Below, one piece after another: positions 52,872 to 62,944 of a DNA stretch of 64,000 nt (its first letter is position 1; every line of letters begins with the position of its first letter). This DNA comes from Silanimonas sp. (GTDB lineage Bacteria; Pseudomonadota; Gammaproteobacteria; Xanthomonadales; Xanthomonadaceae). The stretch covers positions 186,001-250,000 of the forward strand of contig NZ_JAPZSC010000018.1 of assembly GCF_027531545.1 (NCBI RefSeq). Reading direction: 5' to 3'. The position numbers were made by a program, and so were the translations under genes. The notes beneath the pieces were generated by a model. The model was not told where the DNA came from. It saw nothing but the letters and a program-made list of their open reading frames with translations, and made no database searches.

Positions 52872-54172
52872 GGCCGACCCGCGCCACCATCGCGCTGCTG
52901 GCCGTTTGGGGCTTCGTGGGCCTGGCGATTCCGCTCGCCGGCCTCGCGACGCTGCATTGGCTGTGGGCCGGCGGCGTGCTCGGCCTCGCACTGCTGCTCG
53001 ATGCCGTGGCGCTGTCGCGCCAGCCGTCGCCCGCGTTCGAGCGACAGATGCCGGCGGTGCTGCCCTTGGGCCCGTGGGCGAGCGTCACGCTGCGGCTGAG
53101 CAACACCGCCCGCGGCGCCTTGCGCGGCACGCTGCACGACGGCCACCCCGGTGACTGGGCCGTGGAGGACCAGCCGCGGCGCTTGAGCATCGCCGCGCGC
53201 GAGGTGCTGGAGCTTGCCTACCGAACGCTGCCGCCACGTCGCGGTGAAGCGGCGTTCGAGCCCGCCTGGTGGCGGCAGGTTTCGACGCTGCGGCTCTGGA
53301 CGCAGACGCGGCGCCTCGGCACGACCACGCCGGTGCGCGTGTTCCCGAACTTCGCCCCGCTCGCCGGGCTCGCCCTGCACACCGCCGAGCAGGCCACGCG
53401 GATGACCGGCGCGCACCTCGCGCGGCGTCGCGGCGACGGCACCGAGTTCCACCAGATGCGCGAGTACCGCACCGGCGACAGCCTGCGGCAGATCGATTGG
53501 AAGGCCACCGCGCGCGCGCGCCGGCTGATCTCGCGCGAGTACCAGGAAGAGAAGAACCAGCGCGTCACCCTGCTGCTCGACTGCGGGCGTCGCCTGCTCG
53601 CGGAAGACGGCGGGCTCACGCACTTCGACCACGCCCTCAACGCCGCCCTGCTGGTGGCGTACACGGCCCTGCGGCAGGGCGACGCCGTGGCCCTGCAGAC
53701 CTTCGGCGCGGTCGACCGCAGCGTGCCGCCGGTGCGCGGCGTCGGCGGGTTGGACGCGCTGGTGGAGGCGACCTTCGACGTGCAGCCGGCGCCCGTCGCC
53801 GCCGATTACCTCGAAGCCGCGCGCCGCGTGCTGGCGCAGAACGCGCGCCGCAGCCTCGTCCTCGTGATCACCAACGTGCGCGACGAGGATGCCGACGACC
53901 TGCTCGCCGGGCTCGAACTGCTGCAGCGCCGGCATCTCGTCTGCGTGGCTTCGTTGCGCGAAAGCGCGCTCGACGCCGCGATGGCGGCCGAGCCGGCGCG
54001 ATTCGAGGACGCGTTGCGCCTCGGCGCCACCCAGCAGTACCTCGCCTCGCGGAAGCGCGCCCACGCGCAGCTGCGGGCGCGTCGCATCGATGTCCTGGAC
54101 GTGCGCTGCGAGCAGCTGCCCGCGGCCCTCGTGCAGCACTACCTCGCCATCAAGCGGGCCGGGCGGCTGTAA
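52868..54172 (+). CDS. DUF58 protein (MoxR partner, VWA-like)
   Basis: A 434-residue protein with a GTG start overlapping the moxR stop. Two N-terminal helices are followed by a beta-rich region and the DUF58 signature DGTEFHQMREYRTGDSLRQIDWKATAR (split: DGTEFHQMREYRTGD, RQIDWKATAR). The VWA-like part reads LLLDCGRRLL where a metal-binding MIDAS would have DxSxS, so the metal site is degenerate. DUF58 proteins are the usual MoxR partners. Last gene of the six-gene cluster. Confidence 0.88.
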   Translation: MRPTRATIALLAVWGFVGLAIPLAGLATLHWLWAGGVLGLALLLDAVALSRQPSPAFERQMPAVLPLGPWASVTLRLSNTARGALRGTLHDGHPGDWAVEDQPRRLSIAAREVLELAYRTLPPRRGEAAFEPAWWRQVSTLRLWTQTRRLGTTTPVRVFPNFAPLAGLALHTAEQATRMTGAHLARRRGDGTEFHQMREYRTGDSLRQIDWKATARARRLISREYQEEKNQRVTLLLDCGRRLLAEDGGLTHFDHALNAALLVAYTALRQGDAVALQTFGAVDRSVPPVRGVGGLDALVEATFDVQPAPVAADYLEAARRVLAQNARRSLVLVITNVRDEDADDLLAGLELLQRRHLVCVASLRESALDAAMAAEPARFEDALRLGATQQYLASRKRAHAQLRARRIDVLDVRCEQLPAALVQHYLAIKRAGRL

Positions 54173-54286
54173 GGGCCGGGCGTGCGATGGCGTATCACGG
54201 ACATGACCTCCGTCACTTCCACCCCTCGGCGCCAGGCCACAGTCTGAGCTCGAGGACTCTCCCTCCACGCATTGGGGAATGCGCGC

Positions 54287-54964
54287 ATGAAACTCGTCGA
54301 CATCTTCCTTGACCCGGCCAAGGTCTTCACGGCCGAAAAGGACAAGCCCACCTTCCTCCTGCCGATGGCGATCATGGTCGCCGTGTCGGCCGGGATGATC
54401 CTCGCCTACTACCTGCGCGTGGATCCCGTGTGGTTCCAGGACTTCTCGCTGACGATGATGGGCCAGGAGATGACGCCGGCCGAGATCGCCCAGGCCAAGC
54501 AGTTCATGCCCAGCGCGAAGGTGCAGGGCTACATCGGCGCCGCCGCCACGCTGATCTTCGTGCCGATCATGTATGCCGTGTTCGCGCTGTACTTCTTCCT
54601 CGCCGGCAAGATCGCCGGCGCTGGGCTCTCGTACAAGCACGGCCTGTCGCTGGCCACGTGGGCGGCGATGCCGACCGCGCTCGGCGCGCTCGTCGCCACC
54701 ATCAGCGCGCTGACGATGGCGCCGCAGACGCCGCTGCACGCCATCTCCTTGACGCGCATCGACCCGCTGCTGGTGCAGCTGCCCTTCGACCATGCGCTCA
54801 GCACTCTCGCCAAGGGCTTCGACCTGCTCGGCCTCTGGGCCATCGCCCTGGGCGCCATCGGCTGGAGGGCCTTCACGCGCAGCGGCTGGGCCTCGGCCGT
54901 GGTCGTCGCCGCGCTGCCTTCGGTGCTGATCTACGGCATCTGGCTGCTGATCGCCCTGCTCTGA
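54287..54964 (+). CDS. Yip1-domain membrane protein
   Basis: A 225-residue protein with about five helices and the Yip1-like start LVDIFLDPAKVFTAEK, then GGIL/ALGA helices (IYGIWLLIALL at the end). Yip1-domain proteins in bacteria are of unknown function, often near transport genes. The ATG at 54287 begins MKLVDIF; a TTG at 54272 is also in frame. It is 19 bp upstream of the MacA-like gene and may be part of that operon. Confidence 0.8.
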   Translation: MKLVDIFLDPAKVFTAEKDKPTFLLPMAIMVAVSAGMILAYYLRVDPVWFQDFSLTMMGQEMTPAEIAQAKQFMPSAKVQGYIGAAATLIFVPIMYAVFALYFFLAGKIAGAGLSYKHGLSLATWAAMPTALGALVATISALTMAPQTPLHAISLTRIDPLLVQLPFDHALSTLAKGFDLLGLWAIALGAIGWRAFTRSGWASAVVVAALPSVLIYGIWLLIALL

Positions 54965-54983
54965 CCCTCCCGGCCCCTCGTCC

Positions 54984-56198
54984 ATGCGCATTCCGAAGAA
55001 AGCCTTGATCGCGGGCGGCATCGTCCTGCTCCTCGCCCTGCCCTTCATCGCCAAGCGCGGTGGCGGCGACGCGGTGGAGGTGCAGGCCGCGACCGCCGCG
55101 CCGCAGGCCATCCGCCCCACCATCCTGGCCTCCGGCACGCTGGCCTTCCGCACCGAGGTGAAGCTCACCGCGGAAGTGCTGGCCCAGGTCAGCGAGGTGC
55201 TGGTGAAGGACGGCGACCGCGTGCAGCGCGGCCAGGTGCTGCTGCGCCTCGACCCGGAGACCTACCGCAACGCCATCGAGCGCGAGGAGGCCAGCCGTCG
55301 GCAGGCCCTGATCAGCATCGAGCGCCAGCGCGTGACGCTGGCGCTTCGCGAGAAGCAGTTCGAGCGCTACCAGCGGCTGGCCGACGCACAGACGATCGAC
55401 CGCGCGCGCTTCGACGAGGAGAAGAACCAGCTCGAGCTCGCGCGCATCGAACTGAAGAGCAGCGAGGAATCGCTCAAGCGTTCCGAGGCCATCCTCGCCG
55501 ACGCCCGCGAGACCCTGCAGAAGACGGAAGTGGTGGCACCGATCGACGGCACCGTGGTGGGCGTCACCATCAAGGCCGGCGAGACCGCCGTGCCGTCGAC
55601 GCAGGCCTTCGCCGGCGCGCAGCTGATGACCATCGCCGACACCAGCGCCATCGAGGCGCGGCTGAGGGTCGACGAGGGCGATATCGCCAAGGTCGCGGCC
55701 GGCCAGAAGGTCGATGTCTATCCGGCGGCTTTCCCCGACACCGCCGTGCCCGGCGTGGTGAGGCAGGTGGCCTTGGCGCCGATCCTCGAGAACCAGGGTC
55801 GCGCCTATGAGGTCATTGCCGAACTCACGCCGCCGGAAGGCTTGGCCATGCGCTCCGGCATGAGCGCGCGCGCCGACCTGTTCCTTGGCGATGGCGCGTC
55901 GACGCTCGCCGTGCCCGTGGAGGCGGTGATCGCCAGCGAGCCCGAGCCGCGCAAGACCGCCCACCACGTGTGGCGCATCGTCGACGGCAAGGTGAACAAG
56001 ATCGAAGTGCAGGTGGGCGAGGCCGACGACCGCTGGCAGGCCATCACCTCGGGTCTTTCCGAGGGTGATCGCGTGGTCTCGGGCCCGGGCCGTGCGCTGC
56101 GCCAGCTGATGGACGGCGGCAGCGTCAAGGAGATCGAGGCCAAGCACGACGAGGACGCCGAGGACGAAGACACCGACGCCGAGGACGACGCCGGGTGA
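54984..56198 (+). CDS. MacA-like periplasmic adaptor (membrane-fusion protein)
   Basis: A 404-residue adaptor: an N-terminal anchor helix ([17 protein letters not shown]), lipoyl half [20 protein letters not shown], coiled-coil hairpin ([20 protein letters not shown]), second lipoyl half [20 protein letters not shown], and a beta-barrel with [10 protein letters not shown]. It ends in an acidic tail ([14 protein letters not shown]). With the ATPase and permease downstream it forms a MacAB-type exporter. GTGA overlap with the ATPase gene. Confidence 0.92.
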   Translation: MRIPKKALIAGGIVLLLALPFIAKRGGGDAVEVQAATAAPQAIRPTILASGTLAFRTEVKLTAEVLAQVSEVLVKDGDRVQRGQVLLRLDPETYRNAIEREEASRRQALISIERQRVTLALREKQFERYQRLADAQTIDRARFDEEKNQLELARIELKSSEESLKRSEAILADARETLQKTEVVAPIDGTVVGVTIKAGETAVPSTQAFAGAQLMTIADTSAIEARLRVDEGDIAKVAAGQKVDVYPAAFPDTAVPGVVRQVALAPILENQGRAYEVIAELTPPEGLAMRSGMSARADLFLGDGASTLAVPVEAVIASEPEPRKTAHHVWRIVDGKVNKIEVQVGEADDRWQAITSGLSEGDRVVSGPGRALRQLMDGGSVKEIEAKHDEDAEDEDTDAEDDAG

Positions 56199-56872
56199 TC
56201 GAGCTCGTCGGCATCCACAAGCACTACCTGATGGGCGACCAGGAGGTCCGCGCCCTCGACGGCGTCGACCTCTTCATCGACCGCAACGAGTACGTCGCGT
56301 TGATCGGCCCCTCCGGCTCCGGCAAGTCGACGCTGATGAACCTGCTCGGCTGCCTCGACACGCCGAGTGCCGGCCACTACCTGCTCAACGGCCGCGACAC
56401 CGCGACGCTCGACGACAACGAGTTGGCGCACGTGCGCAACCGTGAAGTGGGCTTCGTGTTCCAGAGCTTCCACCTGCTGCCGCGCATGAGCGTGCTCGAC
56501 AACGTGATGCAGCCGCTGGTCTACCGCGGCCTGCCGCGCGCCGAGCGTCGCCGCCGCGCCGTGGAATCGCTGGAGCGCGTGGGCCTGGGCAACCGCCTCG
56601 ACCACCGGCCGAACCAGCTCTCCGGCGGCCAGCGCCAGCGTGTGGCCGTGGCCCGCGCGCTGGTGGGTGAACCGTCCCTGTTGTTGGCGGACGAACCCAC
56701 CGGCAACCTCGATTCGCGCACGTCCTCCGAGATCATGGCGCTGTTCGACGCGCTGCACGCGCAGGGCCAGACCGTCGTCGTCGTGACCCATGAACCCGAT
56801 ATCGCCGCGCATTGCCACCGCACCGTGCGCATCGGCGACGGTCGCATCGTCGAAGACCGGAGGACGCGCTGA
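56195..56872 (+). CDS. MacB-like ABC ATP-binding protein
   Basis: A 225-residue ATPase with a GTG start in the overlap with the adaptor stop. Walker [17 protein letters not shown]-loop [12 protein letters not shown], signature [15 protein letters not shown], Walker [13 protein letters not shown] and H-loop VVVTHE are present. It is closely similar to the ATPase at 9422-10099 but belongs to a separate operon. Confidence 0.93.
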   Translation: MIELVGIHKHYLMGDQEVRALDGVDLFIDRNEYVALIGPSGSGKSTLMNLLGCLDTPSAGHYLLNGRDTATLDDNELAHVRNREVGFVFQSFHLLPRMSVLDNVMQPLVYRGLPRAERRRRAVESLERVGLGNRLDHRPNQLSGGQRQRVAVARALVGEPSLLLADEPTGNLDSRTSSEIMALFDALHAQGQTVVVVTHEPDIAAHCHRTVRIGDGRIVEDRRTR

Positions 56873-58092
56873 TGCAGGCCCTGCTCGAAGCCTTCCGCGC
56901 GGCGCTGGCCAGCCTGATGGCCAACCGCATGCGCAGCGTGCTCACCACGCTCGGCATCGTCATCGGCACCGGCTCGGTGATCGCCGTCGTGTCGCTGGTG
57001 CAGGGGTTCTCGGCCTCGATCAAGAACCAGCTCGCCGACCTCGGCGGCAGCACGCTGACCCTGCAGGCTGTCAACACCAACGAGAACTTCCAGAGCGGCC
57101 GGCTCAACTACATCACCTTCGACGACCTCGACGTGCTGCGCTACCGCGTGCCCGGCGTCGGCCAGGTGGCGCCGATCCTCGCGGTGAACGTGCCCGGCAT
57201 CAGCTACCAGGGCCGCACGGTCACGGCGCAGGTGCAGGCCAGCAACGCCGATTACGCGGCGGTGTACGCACGCTGGCCGGTGAAGGGCCGCTTCCTCGCG
57301 CCGGCGGACGATCGTGGCCGCCGCAAAGTGGCGGTGATCGGCGACAAGCTTCGCGTCGACCTCGACCTGCCCGAAGACCCGATCGGCGAATACATCCGCA
57401 TCGGCAACGAGTGGTTCAAGGTGATCGGCCTGATGGAGAAGCAGGGCGACCTGCTCGGCTTCAGCCTCGACAACTACCTGATCATCCCCTTCGACGTCGG
57501 CCGCTCGATGATGGGCGCGAGCAACCGCCCCTTCATGCAGGCGAGCTTCACCGTGCCCGACCTCGAGCAGGTGAACACGGTGCGTGAGCGCGTGACCCGC
57601 GCGATCCGCACCGCGCGCCGCACGCCGGCCAGCGAGGGCAACACCTTCAAGGTCGAAGCGGCCGACGCCTTCGTGAAGCAGTTCGACCAGATCGCCGGCA
57701 CGGCCACGCTGGTGGTCGGCGGCGTCGTCGGGATCAGCCTGCTCGTGGGCGGCATCGGCATCATGAACATCATGCTGGTGTCGGTGACCGAGCGGACCCG
57801 CGAGATCGGCATCCTCAAGGCGCTGGGCGCCACGCGGCGCGACATCCTCGTGCAGTTCCTGCTCGAAGCCGCGATGCTCGCCCTGCTCGGCGGAATCATC
57901 GGAATCATCCTGGGCATTGCTGCGGGCGTGGGCATCGCCGCGATGATCCCGGGCTTCCCGCCGGCCTCGGTGCCGATCTGGGTGATCGCCGCGGCGGCCG
58001 GATTCTCGGCCCTGGTGGGCGTCATCTTCGGCATCATGCCGGCCTCGAAGGCCGCGGGGCTCGACCCGATCGAGGCGCTGCGCTACGAGTAG
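56872..58092 (+). CDS. MacB-like ABC permease (FtsX domain)
   Basis: A 406-residue permease: N-terminal helix (RSVLTTLGIVIGTGSVIAVVS), periplasmic domain, then three helices with LLVGGIGIMNIMLVSVTERTREIG (split as LLVGGIGIMNIMLV and TERTREIGILKALGA) and MPASKAAGLDPIEALRYE. Its start overlaps the ATPase stop by one base. The trio probably exports a peptide, lipid or antibiotic; cargo not evident. Confidence 0.93.
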   Translation: MQALLEAFRAALASLMANRMRSVLTTLGIVIGTGSVIAVVSLVQGFSASIKNQLADLGGSTLTLQAVNTNENFQSGRLNYITFDDLDVLRYRVPGVGQVAPILAVNVPGISYQGRTVTAQVQASNADYAAVYARWPVKGRFLAPADDRGRRKVAVIGDKLRVDLDLPEDPIGEYIRIGNEWFKVIGLMEKQGDLLGFSLDNYLIIPFDVGRSMMGASNRPFMQASFTVPDLEQVNTVRERVTRAIRTARRTPASEGNTFKVEAADAFVKQFDQIAGTATLVVGGVVGISLLVGGIGIMNIMLVSVTERTREIGILKALGATRRDILVQFLLEAAMLALLGGIIGIILGIAAGVGIAAMIPGFPPASVPIWVIAAAAGFSALVGVIFGIMPASKAAGLDPIEALRYE

Positions 58093-58163
58093 CGCCGCCG
58101 CCCCCTCGCCGTGGGATGGTTCCTGCGTATGCTTCGGCTTTCCTGAAGCGATCCGCCACGACC

Positions 58164-59522
58164 ATGCCGCTGCCCCGCGCCGTCGCCCTCCGACTTGCTC
58201 CGCTCGCCGTGCTCGCGTCCGCGCTGGCCTTCGCGCCGTCCGCCGCCCACGCGGCACCGGCCACCGCCGCGCCGCTCGATGCGGCCATCGCCGAGGTGCT
58301 GCCCGAGCTCACCGCGTGGCGGCGCGACATCCACCAGCACCCCGAGCTCGGCACGCTGGAAACGCGTACCGCCGCCAAGGCCGCCGCGCATCTGCGGGGC
58401 CTTGGCCTCGAGGTACGCGAAGGCCTCGGCGTCACCGGCCTTGCCGCCATCCTCAAGGGCGGGAAGCCCGGCCCGCGCATCGCGCTGCGCGCCGACATGG
58501 ACGCGCTGCCCGTTACCGAAGCCACCGGCCTGCCGTTCGCGTCGACGGTGCGCACGACCTACCGCGGGCAGGACGTGGGCGTGATGCACGCCTGCGGCCA
58601 CGATGCCCATGTCGCCCTGCTGATGGCCGCGGCCGAGATCCTCGTCGGCATGAAGGACGAGCTACCCGGCGAAGTGATGTTCGTGTTCCAGCCGGCCGAG
58701 GAAGGCCCGCCGCAGCCCGGGCAGATCGTCGGCGCAAAGGCGATGATCGACGACGGCCTGTTCGCCGATTGGAAACCCGACGCCATCTACGGCCTGCACG
58801 TGTGGGCGGCGCTGCCGGCCGGCACGGTGGGTTACCGCAGCGGCCCGACGATGGCCTCGGTCGATGAATGGAACCTCGTCATCCGCGGGCGGCAGACCCA
58901 CGGCGCGCGTCCCTGGGACGGCATCGATCCTGTCACCATCGCGGCGCAGGTGCAGATGGCGATGCAGACCATCGTCTCGCGCCAGACCGACATCGTGCGT
59001 TCGCCCGTGGTGCTCTCCACGGGCCAAGTGCAGGCCGGCGTGCGCTTCAACATCATCCCCGACGAGGCGCGCATGGCCGGCACGCTGCGCGCTTTCGACG
59101 ACGGCGTGCGCGCCGACGTGATCGCGCGCTTCGAACGCACCGCGAAGGCAATCGCCGAGTCGGCCGGCGCGACCGCCGAGCTCAGCGTCAACCTCAATGC
59201 GCCGCTCACCGCGAATACCGCCGAGCGCGCGGAGCGTGGCGGTGCGGCATTGCGCGCGGCGCTGGGCGAGGACAAGGTCGTGGAGATGCCGCTGCTGACG
59301 ATCGGCGAGGACTTCTCGCAGTTCAGCACGGTCGCTCCGACGTTCTACTGGTTCGTCGGCAGCACCGGCCCGGGCATCGACCCGCGTCGCGCGCCGATGA
59401 ACCACTCGCCGGAATTCCTGTTCGACGAATCGGCGTTGGAGCCGGGTCTGCGCAGCCTGCTGGCCGTGGCGCTCGACGCCCTGCATTCACCGCCGCCCGC
59501 GGCGCCGTCCGCCGCCCGCTGA
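58164..59522 (+). CDS. Secreted M20 family amidohydrolase
   Basis: A 452-residue enzyme with a Sec signal peptide from the ATG at 58164 (LAPLAVLASALAFAPSAAHA). The M20D pattern is clear: RADMDALPV, HACGHDAHVALLMAAA, FQPAEEGPP with the metal-binding and catalytic residues, a dimerisation domain (GRQTHGARPWDGIDP) and the final HSPEF. It probably hydrolyses N-acyl amino acids or an amide, in the periplasm. A GTG/ATG at 58116 is in frame but would hide the signal peptide. It lies 71 bp after the permease gene. Confidence 0.9.
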   Translation: MPLPRAVALRLAPLAVLASALAFAPSAAHAAPATAAPLDAAIAEVLPELTAWRRDIHQHPELGTLETRTAAKAAAHLRGLGLEVREGLGVTGLAAILKGGKPGPRIALRADMDALPVTEATGLPFASTVRTTYRGQDVGVMHACGHDAHVALLMAAAEILVGMKDELPGEVMFVFQPAEEGPPQPGQIVGAKAMIDDGLFADWKPDAIYGLHVWAALPAGTVGYRSGPTMASVDEWNLVIRGRQTHGARPWDGIDPVTIAAQVQMAMQTIVSRQTDIVRSPVVLSTGQVQAGVRFNIIPDEARMAGTLRAFDDGVRADVIARFERTAKAIAESAGATAELSVNLNAPLTANTAERAERGGAALRAALGEDKVVEMPLLTIGEDFSQFSTVAPTFYWFVGSTGPGIDPRRAPMNHSPEFLFDESALEPGLRSLLAVALDALHSPPPAAPSAAR

Positions 59523-59526
59523 GTCG

Positions 59527-61794
59527 ATGCGCCGCCTGCCGATCCACGCGCTGGTCATCCCGTCGCTGGCCGCCCTGCTGGTCGGCTTCAACCTGCTGGC
59601 GCCGTTCGACACGCGGGTGTACGACCAGCTGATGCGCCTGCACCAGCGCGAGGCGCCGCCGGAGATCGTGCTCGTGCACATCGACGGCGAAGCCGAGCGC
59701 CGCTACCCCGACTTCATCGATCGCCGGCCGCTGGCGGTGGCCCGCCTCGTCGATCGCCTGAACCAGGTGAAGCCGCGCGTGATCGGCGCCTACCTCGCCT
59801 TCGACCCGCGCGATCCGCGCGACCGCGAAGGCCTCGGCGTGCTGCGCGAAGCGCTGGCCCGCCATGGCAACACGGTCGGCAAGGCCTTCGTGGGCGACAC
59901 CGCGCACCAGAGCGCCGAGGAAGCCTTCCGCGCCGCCGAGAAGGTGGGCTTCCGCACCCTGGGCCTGCAGCTCATCGCCACCGGCGACGACAACGTCATC
60001 CGTGGCAGCTTCCATGCCGCGCCGCTGGCCGGCGCGCTGCGGCCGAGCTTCGCCGTCGCCCTGCTGCAGCAGGCCGGCGACCTCGTGCCCGAGGAGCGCC
60101 GCGCGGCCCTGCAGGCCGCGTTCGACTCGCCCACCGTCGCCGAGGACGCCTACGTCTTCGCCTTCCTGGGCGGTGGCGGCACCGTGCGTCGGGTCAGCGC
60201 CGCCGACGTGCTCGATGGCGAGGTGCATCCGGACGTCTGGCGCGACCGCCTCGTCATCATCGGGCAGTCCGAGCAGGACACCGAGATCAACCTCACCACG
60301 GCCGTCTCGGGCTGGGCCGAACACGGCCTCACGGTCGATGAGTACGAGGCGCAGGCGACCGCGGCCCTGCTCACCGGCCACGTGTTCCGCGTGCTCGCCC
60401 CGTCGACCGACGCGGCCATCGTCGGCGGCGTGCTGCTGCTCTTCGCCCTGGCCCTGAACCACCTGCGCCAGCGCCGCGCCGCGGTGTTCGCGGTCGGCTT
60501 CCTCGTCCTCGTGGGGGTGGCCTACCTCGTGGCCTACCGCATGCTGCTGTGGCTGCCGCCGGTGGCGCTGGCGATCGCCTTGCCCGTCCAGGTGTTCGTC
60601 GAAGTGATCCATCGCTACGTGCGCTCGGCCTCGATGCTGGCCGCCGAGATCGCCGTGCTGCGCCGCGAAGCCACCGCGCCGCCGGCCACGCGCCGCGGCT
60701 TCGATTTCGACGAGGCGCTGGCCGCGGTGCGCCAGGCCGTCGCGAGCATCCGTCGCCAGCGCGAGTACGTGCATCGGCTGATCGACGTGCAGCCGGCCGC
60801 CATCATCGTCATCGACGGCCAGCAGCGCCTGCGCCTCGGCAACGCCCAGGCCGTGGCCTGGCGCACCGACCCCGAGGCGCCGATGGGCACGCTGCGCGAC
60901 TGGCTGGCTGCGGTCGACCTGCGCCTGCCGGCCGACGCTGGGCAGTACGTGGGCGCCGGCAGCGCGCGCCTGCTGGCGCAGTGCGGCGAACGCGAGGTGG
61001 TGGTCGCCTTCGAACCCTTGCCCGGCGGCCGCGAGCCCGACCAGCACGACACCCTGGTCTGCGTCACCGAGCTCACCGGCCTGATGGCCGACCAGCGCGA
61101 GCGCCAGGCCGCCATCGATTTCCTCTCCCATGACCTGCGCGCGCCGGCGCATGCGCTGGTGGAGCTCTGCGAAGGCGTGCTGGCCGATCCCACCCTGACG
61201 CCGTCCACCCAGCAGGTGCTGCGCAGTGCCGAGCGGCTCTCCCGCCGCATGGTGCAGATGGCGACGACCTACCTCGATTTCGTGCGCTCGGCCTCGCCGG
61301 AAGCCTTCACCCGCGCCGAGCCGGTGCTGCTCGCCGACGTGGTGCTCGAAGCGGTCGAGACCAGCACGCCGGAAGCCACGGCGAAGCAGGTGCGGCTGGA
61401 GCTGGCCCTCGACGACCAGGAGGCCGGCTGGGTGATCGGCGACGCGGCCCTGCTGCGCCGCGCGGTCGAGAACCTGCTGAGCAACGCCGTGAAGGTGACC
61501 CCGCCCGGCGGGCATGTGGACGTGCGCGTGGAACGCCGGCGCGAGGCGCTGGCCATCGTGGTCCGCGACGGCGGCCCGGGCATCGCCCCGTCGCGGCGCA
61601 GCCAGCTGTTCCAGCGCTTCGGGCCTCTGGCGCGCACGCCGAAGTCGTCGACGCGCTCGGTGGGCCTGGGCCTTGCCATGGTGATGAGCGTGGTGGCGCG
61701 CCACCGCGGCACCGTCTTCGTCGACAACCCGCCGGAGGGCGGCGCCGAGTTCCGCATCGAGCTGCCGCTCGAGCGCGAGGCTTCAGTCGCCTGA
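59527..61794 (+). CDS. CHASE2 sensor histidine kinase
   Basis: A 755-residue kinase: an N-terminal helix, a large periplasmic CHASE2 domain (IVLVHIDGEAERRYPDF, VIGAYLAFDPRD, LVIIGQSEQDTEINLTT), three or so helices (about 297-375), a coil and PAS-like segment, HisKA with FLSHDLRAP (phospho-His about 535), and HATPase with NLLSNAVKV, DGGPGIA and SVGLGLAMV. Its 3' end overlaps the converging response-regulator gene by 12 nt; the two are probably cognate partners. The signal is unknown. Confidence 0.92.
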   Translation: MRRLPIHALVIPSLAALLVGFNLLAPFDTRVYDQLMRLHQREAPPEIVLVHIDGEAERRYPDFIDRRPLAVARLVDRLNQVKPRVIGAYLAFDPRDPRDREGLGVLREALARHGNTVGKAFVGDTAHQSAEEAFRAAEKVGFRTLGLQLIATGDDNVIRGSFHAAPLAGALRPSFAVALLQQAGDLVPEERRAALQAAFDSPTVAEDAYVFAFLGGGGTVRRVSAADVLDGEVHPDVWRDRLVIIGQSEQDTEINLTTAVSGWAEHGLTVDEYEAQATAALLTGHVFRVLAPSTDAAIVGGVLLLFALALNHLRQRRAAVFAVGFLVLVGVAYLVAYRMLLWLPPVALAIALPVQVFVEVIHRYVRSASMLAAEIAVLRREATAPPATRRGFDFDEALAAVRQAVASIRRQREYVHRLIDVQPAAIIVIDGQQRLRLGNAQAVAWRTDPEAPMGTLRDWLAAVDLRLPADAGQYVGAGSARLLAQCGEREVVVAFEPLPGGREPDQHDTLVCVTELTGLMADQRERQAAIDFLSHDLRAPAHALVELCEGVLADPTLTPSTQQVLRSAERLSRRMVQMATTYLDFVRSASPEAFTRAEPVLLADVVLEAVETSTPEATAKQVRLELALDDQEAGWVIGDAALLRRAVENLLSNAVKVTPPGGHVDVRVERRREALAIVVRDGGPGIAPSRRSQLFQRFGPLARTPKSSTRSVGLGLAMVMSVVARHRGTVFVDNPPEGGAEFRIELPLEREASVA

Positions 61795-62523
61795 GGCGCC
61801 GGCCGCCGCGGGGGCGAGTTCCAGCCGGTAGCCTTCGCGATAGACGTTCGAGAGGCGCAGGCCGTTCTCCGCGAACATCAGCTTGCGTCGCAGCGTGTAC
61901 AGGTGGGTGTCGAGCGTCCGGGCCGAGCCGCCGAGGTCACGGCCCCAGATGGCGGCCACCAGTTCCTCGCGCCGCACCAGCCGGTCGCGATGCAGGAACA
62001 GGTACCAGGCGAGGTCGAATTCCTTCGGCTGCAGTTCGATGCGCTCGCCGTCGCGGCTGAGCTCACGCGAAGCGCCATCGATCCGGTAGGGGCCGAACTC
62101 CACCCGCAGCGGGGCCGTGGTCGCGCCCTGGAAGCGTCGCGTCACGGCGGCGATCCGGGCCAGCAGGACGGTCGCCGAGGTCGGCTTGATGATGTAGTCG
62201 TCGGCGCCGACGGCCAGCGCCTCGACGATGCGCTCGTCGTCGTCGAAGCGGCTGAAGATGATGATCGGCGCCCGGCGGCCGACGGAGCGGTGGACCCAGC
62301 CCACGAGGGCGGTGCCCTCGGTGTCGGGCAGGTGCCAGTCGAACAGGAACAGTTCGTGCCGCGCCTCGCGGACCTCGGACATGAACTGCACGCCCTCGGT
62401 GAACCACTCCACCTCGTGGCCGGCGGCCCGCAGGGCGGCGATCGCGCGTTCCGCCTCGATCCGGTCGTCCTCCACCAGGGCCACGCGCAGCGGCGGGTGC
62501 GCCGTCACCATCGGGGTGCTCAT
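61783..62523 (-). CDS. OmpR-family response regulator
   Basis: A 246-residue regulator: receiver domain with VEDD, phospho-acceptor Asp62 in LFDWHLPD, Ser in FSR and DDYIIKP, and a C-terminal winged-helix DNA-binding domain (LQPKEFDLAWYLFLHRDRLV, RTLDTHLYTLRRKL). The ATG at 62523 is chosen by domain start. It converges with the CHASE2 kinase gene, and its own transcript begins in the 466-bp gap before fliL, which contains a terminator hairpin about 118 bp upstream. Confidence 0.93.
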   Translation of the reverse strand: MSTPMVTAHPPLRVALVEDDRIEAERAIAALRAAGHEVEWFTEGVQFMSEVREARHELFLFDWHLPDTEGTALVGWVHRSVGRRAPIIIFSRFDDDERIVEALAVGADDYIIKPTSATVLLARIAAVTRRFQGATTAPLRVEFGPYRIDGASRELSRDGERIELQPKEFDLAWYLFLHRDRLVRREELVAAIWGRDLGGSARTLDTHLYTLRRKLMFAENGLRLSNVYREGYRLELAPAAAGASGD

Positions 62524-62630
62524 GCGCGGCGGCTCCCGGGGTGGGGGGAGGCGGGCGTCGCGAAGCGGGGCGGGCAGGCGGGCATGGCGTCGAGTGTGGC
62601 GATCGATCCCGGCGAAGTGAAGCCGCGCAG

Positions 62631-62667
62631 AAAAAGAAAACCCGACCACGGCGGGGGCCGGGTCGGG
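62631..62667 (-). terminator. Intrinsic terminator on the minus strand
   Basis: CCCGACC (62641-62647) pairs with GGTCGGG (62661-62667), and CGGC (62649-62652) with GCCG (62657-62660), leaving a GGGG loop and one bulged base. Read on the minus strand the stem is followed by TTTTCTTTTT (62640-62631), a textbook U-tract. It would end a leftward transcript that begins between here and fliL. Confidence 0.8.
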
Positions 62668-62944
62668 CTCGGAGGGGGTACGACCACCAAGCAGCACGGT
62701 CGCAGGACAGGGCGGAAGCGAAGGCCGGGGGGGTGCCTCGCGTCGCGCCGCTCGAAGCGTATCGAACCGCTCCTCCACCCCCCGGGGGTGAGGGGCGCGC
62801 GAAGCATGACCGAATCCCCGCGGCGAAGAGTCAGGAATACTCAAAACGCGCCGATTGAACGACGAACGGTTTCAGCGCCTACTAGCCGCGAACCGGCCCG
62901 GAGGCCGCCGGTGGCGGGTTTCCGGCAGGTCCGGGCCCCTGCCG

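Noticed and set aside
62524-62844. In-frame extension of the response regulator up to 62844
   Set aside because: It reads through the intrinsic terminator and is Pro/Arg-rich without receiver features; the ATG at 62523 starts directly before the receiver domain.
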